Positions 1 through 4,619 of a stretch of 10,992 nt of DNA are shown here, piece after piece. The stretch lies in NCBI GenBank assembly GCA_965651815.1, contig CBFGTJ010000103.1:1-10992 (forward strand), read 5' to 3'. How positions within the stretch are numbered: position 1 is the first letter of the stretch; each line of letters begins with the position of its first letter. A program made the translations under genes and the position numbers. The stretch comes from CBFGTJ01 sp965651815 (lineage in GTDB: Bacteria; Actinomycetota; Acidimicrobiia; Acidimicrobiales; Microtrichaceae). The notes below the pieces were generated by a model that was not told the origin of the DNA, searched no databases, and saw only the letters and a program-made list of their open reading frames with translations.

Positions 1-106
1 GCAGCTCCGCTCCCCGGCCACCACCGCGGCGGCGCGCCGGCGGGGTCTCCACCGTGGTGGGCCCGCCGCCGGTCGCGACCCCCGCGTCGGTGACCTCGCT
101 GCTCAA
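1..106 (-). CDS. N-terminal fragment, probable ABC sugar permease (first permease of the operon)
   Basis: An open frame of 35 codons starts at a TTG (104-106) and runs off the left edge of the window. It begins 12 bases after the stop of the sugar-binding protein, with GGGAG placed 6 bases before the TTG. The visible peptide starts MSSEVTDAG and becomes rich in Pro, Arg and Gly (TPPARRRGGGRG). That fits the basic, disordered cytoplasmic tail that often precedes the first helix of actinobacterial MalF/AglF-type permeases. No membrane segment is visible yet, so the product is inferred from gene order: in CUT1 importers a permease usually follows the binding protein. A GTG 18 codons further in could be the true start. 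The frame is well supported; the function is moderately supported. Confidence 0.55.
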   Translation of the reverse strand, partial: MSSEVTDAGVATGGGPTTVETPPARRRGGGRGAEL

Positions 107-118
107 CGGTCAGCTCCC

Positions 119-1456
119 TCAGCCGTACGCCTGTGCGGCGGCGGCCTCGAGGCGCTCCGCGGTCGCCTGCGGGTCACTGGGGTCCCGCAGGAAGTCCTGC
201 AGCACCTGCCACATGCCCTGGGCCGGGGTGCCACCGAAGGCGGAGGGCACCAGGTCCGAGAGGTCGAAGCGGAAGGTCTCCGCCTCGACGAGCGCCTCGG
301 CGGAGCGCCGCGTGATGTCGTCGGGGTACAGGGAGGTGTCGACGTTCTGGTTGGGCGAGGTGAACCCGCCGATCTCGGCCCAGATCTCCGCCGCCTCCGG
401 GGTGGCGAGGAACCGGATCAGCTCGGCGGCCGCCTCGCTCTCGGTGAGCAGCACCGCGACGTCGCCGCCGCCGACGACCATCGGCTCGGAGCCGTCCACC
501 GACGGGAAGTCGAAGAAGTCGGCGTCCTCGCCGACCACCGCGTCCGTCTCGTCGGTGATCACCCCGGCGACGAAGTCGCCCTCGAAGACCATCGCCGCGT
601 CACCCCGGAACACGGTCGTCACCGACTCGGGGAAGCTCATCCCGTTCGACTCGGGGTGCACCACGTCCGGCGCCGACCAGAGCTCCTGGAGGTGCGTCAG
701 CGCGGTCAGGACCGACTCGTCGGTCCATGGGATCTCGTGGGCGACCAGCTGGTCGTACTTCTCCGGACCGGCGACCCGCAGGTAGACGTTCTCGAACCAG
801 TCGGTCAGCGTCCAGCCGTCCCCGCCGGCCACCGCGAGCGGCGTGACGCCGGACTCGGCGATCGTCGTCGCGACCTCCTGCAGGTCATCCCACGTCTCCG
901 GCGGCTCGACGCCGGCCTGCTCGAACGCCTCGGGCCGGTACCAGAAGGTGGACTTGTTGGCGGCCTTGAACCAGACGCCGTAGAGCGTGTCGTCCACCGA
1001 GCCCAGGGTGCGCCAGTCCTCGGAGTAGTGCTCGTCGACCTCGCTGCCCGCGATCTCCTCGATCGGCTGGAGCGCCCCGTCGGCGACCAGGTCGCTCATC
1101 AGCCCCGGCTGCGGCAGCACGGCGACGTCCGGCGGGTCCCCGCCCTCGAGGCGGTTGCCGATCACCGTCGCGATGTCGTCGCCGGTGGAGGTGAACGTCA
1201 CCTCGGCGCCCGTGCGGTCGGTGAACTCGGCGAGCACGGCCTCGAACGCCTCCTGCTCGGCCCCGCTCCACACCGCGGCGACCTCGATCGTCTCCCCGGC
1301 GAAGTCGCCTCCTCCGCCGCCACCGCCGTCACCCTCGCCACCGCCCGTGTCGTCCCCGTCGTCGCCGCAGCCGGCTGCGACGAGGGCGAGCACGGCGAGC
1401 AGGCCGAGCAACCGCCACCAACGACGCCCCGTCCGGTCACCCAACCTCGTGCTCAT
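119..1456 (-). CDS. Extracellular sugar-binding lipoprotein of an ABC importer (family 1, CUT1, AglE-like)
   Basis: This 445-residue protein captures a sugar outside the membrane and delivers it to the ABC permease. The ATG at 1456 is chosen because AAGGAGG lies 6 bases upstream; the upstream in-frame ATG at 1492 has no such site. Residues 1-30 form a lipoprotein signal: Arg-rich start, hydrophobic core (LLGLLAVLALVA) and lipobox VAAGC with the lipidated Cys30. A Gly/Asp linker follows (31-52). The mature fold starts near 55. VWSGAEQEAFEAVLAEFTDRTG (63-83 region), PPDVAVLPQPG (108-118) and FWYRPEAFEQAGVEPPETWD (171-190) are typical of solute-binding family 1, and the AVLPQPG stretch recalls alpha-glucoside binders. 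The length is normal. It lies 57 bases after the ATPase gene and 12 bases before the permease start. The substrate cannot be read from sequence; an alpha-glucoside or another oligosaccharide is an inference. Confidence 0.9.
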   Translation of the reverse strand: MSTRLGDRTGRRWWRLLGLLAVLALVAAGCGDDGDDTGGGEGDGGGGGGGDFAGETIEVAAVWSGAEQEAFEAVLAEFTDRTGAEVTFTSTGDDIATVIGNRLEGGDPPDVAVLPQPGLMSDLVADGALQPIEEIAGSEVDEHYSEDWRTLGSVDDTLYGVWFKAANKSTFWYRPEAFEQAGVEPPETWDDLQEVATTIAESGVTPLAVAGGDGWTLTDWFENVYLRVAGPEKYDQLVAHEIPWTDESVLTALTHLQELWSAPDVVHPESNGMSFPESVTTVFRGDAAMVFEGDFVAGVITDETDAVVGEDADFFDFPSVDGSEPMVVGGGDVAVLLTESEAAAELIRFLATPEAAEIWAEIGGFTSPNQNVDTSLYPDDITRRSAEALVEAETFRFDLSDLVPSAFGGTPAQGMWQVLQDFLRDPSDPQATAERLEAAAAQAYG

Positions 1457-1462
1457 GGTGTG

Positions 1463-1469
1463 CCTCCTT
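1463..1469 (-). promoter_or_regulatory. Ribosome binding site AAGGAGG of the sugar-binding protein
   Basis: AAGGAGG is a seven-base Shine-Dalgarno match 6 bases before the ATG at 1456. It decides the start, removing 12 residues from the longest possible frame. It is part of a 12-base string (AAGGAGGCACAC) that recurs in the leader of the ATPase gene. Confidence 0.85.
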
Positions 1470-1503
1470 GTCGATGCGCTCTGTCGATGCACTCTGTCGA
1501 TGC
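1469..1503. repeat. Three direct repeats TGTCGATGC with 13-base period in the ATPase to binding-protein spacer
   Basis: The nonamer TGTCGATGC (plus strand) occurs exactly at 1469-1477, 1482-1490 and 1495-1503. The first two are each followed by a near-identical tetramer, GCTC and ACTC. On the transcribed minus strand it reads GCATCGACA three times, and the last copy runs into the AAGGAGG ribosome binding site. The repeats fill most of the 57-base spacer. They may be a protein or RNA-binding array, or a product of replication slippage. No function is established. Confidence 0.8.
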
Positions 1504-1513
1504 AGGTCGCGGG

Positions 1514-2734
1514 TCATGACCCGGCCGCCTCGCCGTCCCACACGGCGGCGCCGGTCTCGGGGTCGAAGACGTGCAGGCGGGTGGTGTCCACCGAGAGCCG
1601 GACCGGCGCGCCCTCCCGCGCCGCGGTGCGCGGGTTGAGCCGGGCGACGACCGGGCTGGTCCGCTCGTCGGTGCCCGCGCCGGGTGCCAGGTCCTCACCC
1701 ACGTCCGCGGCCAGCTCCCTGGCGTCCTCGGTCAGGACCTGCGGGGTGTCGAGGCTGACGTGCACGAGGACGTCGGAGCCCATCGCCTCGACCAGCTCGG
1801 CGCGCAGCTCCAGCACGCTGTGGTGCGGACCGGGGTCCAGGTCGGCGTCCGAGATGTCCTCCGGGCGGATGCCGACCACGACGGTGCGCCGGTCGTAGGC
1901 GGCGATCGCCGGCCGGGCGTCGAGCAGCTCGGGGGCGAGCTCCAGCTTGTGGCTGCCGAGCGTGAGCACCCACGACGAGTCGCCCACCCGCTCGAGGTCC
2001 CCCTGCAACAGGTTCATCGCAGGGGAGCCGATGAACCCCCCGACGAACAGGTTGGTCGGGCGGTCGTAGAGCACCTGTGGGCTGTCGACCTGCTGGAGGA
2101 CGCCCCGCTTCATCACCGCGACCCGGTCGCCGAGCGTCATGGCCTCGGTCTGGTCGTGGGTGACGTAGATCGTGGTGACGCCGAGGCGGTCCTGCAGCTT
2201 CGCGATCTCGGCCCGCATCTGCACCCGCAGCTTGGCGTCCAGGTTGGACAGCGGCTCGTCCATCAGGAACACCTGCGGCTCCCGGACGATCGCCCGGCCC
2301 ATCGCGACGCGCTGGCGCTGGCCACCGGAGAGGTTCCGGGGCTTGCGGTCGAGCAGCTCGGACAGGCCGAGCACCTCCGCCGCCTCCTTCACGCGCCGCT
2401 CGATCTCGGCCTTGGGGACCTTCCGCAGCTTGAGGCCGAACCCGATGTTCGCCGCGACGTCGAGGTGGGGGTACAGCGCGTAGCTCTGGAACACCATCGC
2501 GACGTCGCGCTCCCTCGACGGCACCCGGCTGACCTCGCGGTCGCCGATGTAGATGTTCCCGGAGGTCACCTCCTCGAGTCCGGCGACCATCCGCAGCGCC
2601 GTGGTCTTGCCGCACCCGGAGGGGCCGACGAGCACCAGGAGCTCGCCGTCCGCGATGTCGAGGTCGAGGTCCGACACGGCCCTCGTCCCGTCCGGATAGA
2701 CCTTCGAGATCGACTCGAGGCGTACTCCCGCCAT
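1514..2734 (-). CDS. Sugar ABC transporter ATP-binding protein (MalK/UgpC/MsmX type)
   Basis: This 406-residue cytoplasmic ATPase powers a CUT1 carbohydrate importer. The ATP-binding domain is complete: Walker A GPSGCGKTT (37-45), Q-loop Gln83 in VFQSYALYPH, signature LSGGQRQR (135-142), Walker B VFLMDEP (155-161), D-loop SNLDAKLR and switch His193 in VTHDQTEAM. VGGFIGSPAMN (231-241) starts the MalK-type regulatory region, whose C-terminal OB/TOBE strands include VVVGIRPEDI (286-294) and end near LHVFDPETG. That tail is somewhat longer than usual because of an acidic stretch around 337-358. The ATG at 2734 follows AGGGGG after a 4-base gap and gives the standard N-terminus (MAGVRLESISKVYPDG). 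The frame stays open upstream, but that part is unlike the family. The gene stands first in the operon, before its binding protein. The ATPase call is very secure. Confidence 0.95.
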   Translation of the reverse strand: MAGVRLESISKVYPDGTRAVSDLDLDIADGELLVLVGPSGCGKTTALRMVAGLEEVTSGNIYIGDREVSRVPSRERDVAMVFQSYALYPHLDVAANIGFGLKLRKVPKAEIERRVKEAAEVLGLSELLDRKPRNLSGGQRQRVAMGRAIVREPQVFLMDEPLSNLDAKLRVQMRAEIAKLQDRLGVTTIYVTHDQTEAMTLGDRVAVMKRGVLQQVDSPQVLYDRPTNLFVGGFIGSPAMNLLQGDLERVGDSSWVLTLGSHKLELAPELLDARPAIAAYDRRTVVVGIRPEDISDADLDPGPHHSVLELRAELVEAMGSDVLVHVSLDTPQVLTEDARELAADVGEDLAPGAGTDERTSPVVARLNPRTAAREGAPVRLSVDTTRLHVFDPETGAAVWDGEAAGS

Positions 2735-2750
2735 GTCACCCCCTGGTCCT

Positions 2751-2762
2751 GTGTGCCTCCTT
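2751..2762 (-). repeat. Second copy of the AAGGAGGCACAC leader string
   Basis: The same 12 bases that form the ribosome binding site of the sugar-binding gene (1458-1469) occur here, ending 16 bases before the ATPase ATG. In this copy no start codon lies at the right distance, so it does not act as the ordinary ribosome binding site; AGGGGG close to the ATG does. It may be a duplicated leader fragment or a regulatory sequence. Confidence 0.6.
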
Positions 2763-2764
2763 AC

Positions 2765-2794
2765 CCACATGTGGATCGATGTGTGACAGATCAC
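2765..2794. promoter_or_regulatory. Cluster of overlapping dyads between the divergent ATPase and SDR genes
   Basis: Three inverted repeats sit in the 136-base divergent spacer: CCACATGTGG (2765-2774, perfect palindrome), CACAT-N8-ATGTG (2766-2783) and GTGA-CAGA-TCAC (2783-2794). They lie 31-60 bases upstream of the ATPase ATG, where an operator for a sugar-responsive repressor could be. The GTGA/TCAC element has a 4-base centre, so it is not a standard CRP site, which needs 6. I see no clear -10/-35 pair for either gene in the rest of the spacer. Confidence 0.35.
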
Positions 2795-2870
2795 CACTCC
2801 CCCGGCGCGTCGGGGGTAGGTGCGGGGTCGTGGACACGGTCGAGCGGGCAGCGCGGTAGGGGTCGCGGCC

Positions 2871-3959
2871 GTGCGCGTCGTGGTGACGGGGGCCACCGGG
2901 AACCTGGGCTCCAGCCTCGTCGAGGCGCTGGCCATCGACCCGGGCGTGCAGTCGGTGGTCGGGATCGCACGGCGGGCGCCGTCGTGGACCCCGCCCAAGA
3001 CCACCTGGGTCGCCGCGGACGTGAGGACCGCCCCGCTCGACGAGCTGTTCGAGGGTGCCGACGCGGTGGTGCACCTGGCGTGGATCTTCCAACCCACCCA
3101 CGACCCGGTCGCGACCTGGGACAACAACGTGCGGGGCGCGGAGCGGGTGTTCGAGGCCGCGGCGCGCAGCGGCGCGGGCGCGCTCGTGCACGCCTCCTCG
3201 GTCGGCGTGTACCGGGCCGGGCTCGGTGAGGGACCGGCGGACGAGGGGTGGCCCACCGACTCGCTCCCCACCGCGGCCTACGGCCGCGAGAAGGCGTACC
3301 TGGAGCGGGTGCTCGACCGCGTCGCGGCGCAGCAGCCGCTCCTCCGGGTCGTGCGGATGCGCCCGTACTTCCTGTTCCGGCGCGCCGCGGCGTCCTCGCA
3401 GCGGCGCATCTTCGCGGGCCCGTTCCTCCCCACGAGCCTCCTGCGGCGGCGCCTCCCGAAGGTGCCCGTGCCCGCCGGGATCCGTTTCCAGGCGTTGCAC
3501 ACGGCGGACGCCGCGGAGGCCTTCCGCCGGGCGCTGCACGAACCGGTGCGCGGTGCGTTCAACCTGGCGGCCCCACCTCCGATCGGGCCGGAGGAGCTCG
3601 CCGCCGCGCTCGGGGGCGAACCGCTCGTCGTCCCGCTGCCGGTCGTGCGGGCCGCGGTGGCCGCGGCCTGGCACGCACGCGTGCTGCCGGCGTCACCGCA
3701 CCTCGTGGACCTCGTCGCCGGGCTGCCGCTGCTCGACTGCGGGCGGGCACGCGACGAGCTCGGCTGGTCACCGACCCGCTCGGGCACCGAGGCCCTCGAC
3801 GAGCTCGTCGAGGGCCTGCGGCACCGGGCGAGCTTCCCGACGCCGCCGCTCGCGCCCGACCGGCCGCTGCGCAGCGACGAGCTCGTCTCGGGCGTCGGCA
3901 CCTTCACCAGCCCGCCCGTGGCGGACCCCACGCGACCGGCCGGGCCCGACACCCGCTGA
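2871..3959 (+). CDS. NAD(P)-dependent epimerase/dehydratase-like protein (extended SDR family)
   Basis: This 362-residue protein has a Rossmann fold. The GTG at 2871 is chosen because the nucleotide-binding motif starts at once (VRVVVTGATGNLG, Gly7/Gly10/Gly13) and AGGGG lies 8 bases upstream; the longer frame adds 17 non-homologous residues. Asp50 after VAA probably contacts the cofactor adenine. VVHLAW (66-71) is the usual strand-4 motif. The catalytic set is present: Ser109/110 in HASSVGVY, then Tyr137 and Lys141 in YGREK. NLAAP (231-235) and a C-terminal DELGWSPTRS segment (295-304) resemble sugar-nucleotide epimerases and related reductases. The last 40 residues are Pro-rich and probably disordered. 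The substrate is unknown. It is divergent from the sugar importer and could share its control region, but no functional link is shown. The fold is secure; the reaction is not. Confidence 0.88.
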   Translation: MRVVVTGATGNLGSSLVEALAIDPGVQSVVGIARRAPSWTPPKTTWVAADVRTAPLDELFEGADAVVHLAWIFQPTHDPVATWDNNVRGAERVFEAAARSGAGALVHASSVGVYRAGLGEGPADEGWPTDSLPTAAYGREKAYLERVLDRVAAQQPLLRVVRMRPYFLFRRAAASSQRRIFAGPFLPTSLLRRRLPKVPVPAGIRFQALHTADAAEAFRRALHEPVRGAFNLAAPPPIGPEELAAALGGEPLVVPLPVVRAAVAAAWHARVLPASPHLVDLVAGLPLLDCGRARDELGWSPTRSGTEALDELVEGLRHRASFPTPPLAPDRPLRSDELVSGVGTFTSPPVADPTRPAGPDTR

Positions 3960-3972
3960 GCCGGAGGCGGCG

Positions 3973-4470
3973 TCAGGCGCGGGAGGTGTCGATGCGGTCG
4001 CGGTCGCGGCGGGGCCAGACCAACAGCGCGAGCAGGATCATGCCGGCGCCGAGGCCCAGGTGCAGCCAGTTGTCCGCGTCGTTGAGCGGGATGAAGTTCG
4101 CGTCCGACTGGTGGTCCACCGCCATCCCGTAGACCCACAGCGCCAGGTAGATCAGGCCACCGATGGCCAGGAACGAGCGCGACGCGTTCGCGGCACGGGC
4201 GGCGGCGAGGCCGACCAGGCCGAAGGCGAGGTGCACGATGTTGTGCAGGATCGACACCTGGAACACGCCGAAGAGCTCGGCACCGGACTCGTGGCCGGCG
4301 AACTCCATCGCGTCGTAGTTGGTCGTGATGCCCGGGATGAAGCCGAGGACCCCGACGAGCAGGAACACCACGCCGACGAGCCCCGCGGCAGCGCGGGCGG
4401 CCGCGGCCGTGTCGCCCGTCGTGACGCCCGCCCCGGGTCGTCGCATGTGGAGCGGATCTGACTGAGCCAT
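3973..4470 (-). CDS. DUF4383 four-helix integral membrane protein
   Basis: This is a 165-residue membrane protein. Its hydrophobic segments are near 29-48 (GLVGVVFLLVGVLGFIPG), 72-92, 98-118 and 134-152. The motifs LFGVFQVSILHNIVHLAFG (66-84) and DADNWLHLGLGAGMI (131-145), with conserved His and Asn, are characteristic of DUF4383, a family common in actinobacteria with no known biochemical role. The ATG at 4470 follows AGGAGG after 6 bases. The gene converges on the SDR gene, with only 13 bases between the two stops and no terminator in that gap. Its leader carries competing hairpins and a possible stress-sigma promoter, described separately. The family is recognised with confidence; the function is unknown. 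Confidence 0.9.
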   Translation of the reverse strand: MAQSDPLHMRRPGAGVTTGDTAAAARAAAGLVGVVFLLVGVLGFIPGITTNYDAMEFAGHESGAELFGVFQVSILHNIVHLAFGLVGLAAARAANASRSFLAIGGLIYLALWVYGMAVDHQSDANFIPLNDADNWLHLGLGAGMILLALLVWPRRDRDRIDTSRA

Positions 4471-4471
4471 C

Positions 4472-4507
4472 TCGGACCTCCTGTCCTCGAACAGGTCCGA
4501 CGGACCT
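4472..4507 (-). promoter_or_regulatory. Leader with two mutually exclusive hairpins covering the DUF4383 ribosome binding site
   Basis: On the minus strand the leader contains AGGTCCG, CGGACCT and AGGTCCG in turn. The first two form a perfect stem with a one-base centre (4493-4507; as RNA the loop must open by at least one pair). The second and third form an 8-base stem TCGGACCT/AGGTCCGA (4472-4479 with 4493-4500), helped inside by CCTGT/ACAGG. The second hairpin takes in half of the AGGAGG site (4477-4482) and ends two bases from the ATG. The 15-base perfect dyad at 4493-4507 could equally be a DNA operator. The complementarity is seen directly; regulation is inferred. Confidence 0.5.
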
Positions 4508-4546
4508 GCGCTGCACCCGCCCTGCGCGGTTGCTGTACCCGTCGCC

Positions 4547-4572
4547 GTACCCCCTCAGAACCCGTCCGAACC
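4547..4572 (-). promoter_or_regulatory. Candidate stress-sigma-type promoter for the DUF4383 gene
   Basis: On the minus strand, GGTT (4572-4569) is followed after 16 bases by GGGTAC (4552-4547). This matches the pattern reported for actinobacterial SigB/SigF-group promoters (GTTT-like box, about 15-17 bases, GGGTAT/GGGTAC). Transcription would begin near 4540 and give a leader of about 70 bases that includes both hairpins. A second GGGTAC lies at 4540-4535 without an equally good upstream box. Such short motifs arise by chance in GC-rich DNA, so confidence is low. Confidence 0.3.
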
Positions 4573-4619
4573 CCACTCGATCGCCGCCGCGGCCGCGGCC
4601 CGGAGGGCAGACTCCCGGT

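Noticed and set aside
2783..2794. CRP/GlxR-type site (GTGA...TCAC) in the importer spacer
   Set aside because: The half-sites are 4 bases apart instead of 6, so it does not match the CRP or GlxR consensus. It is kept only as an unassigned dyad.
1571..3229. 552-residue plus-strand frame over the ATPase gene
   Set aside because: It is rich in Arg, Gly, His and Asp, with no recognisable motif, and lies opposite a clearly real ATPase. Long antisense frames are expected at this GC content.
1514..3271. Reading frame extending the ATPase to 585 residues
   Set aside because: The extra N-terminal part is low-complexity, unlike any ATPase, and antisense to the SDR gene. A proper start with a ribosome site lies at 2734.
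3960..3972. Bidirectional terminator between the SDR and DUF4383 genes
   Set aside because: The 13-base gap contains no inverted repeat or T-tract.
3278..4576. 432-residue minus-strand frame across the DUF4383 and SDR region
   Set aside because: It reads DUF4383 in the wrong frame and its residue content is biased towards Arg, Ser and Gly. It is a shadow frame.
4530..4619. Possible 30-residue N-terminal extension of the LigD-like protein from an ATG at 4530
   Set aside because: The extension is Pro/Arg-rich with no family similarity, and no ribosome site precedes that ATG. The GTG at 4620 fits better.
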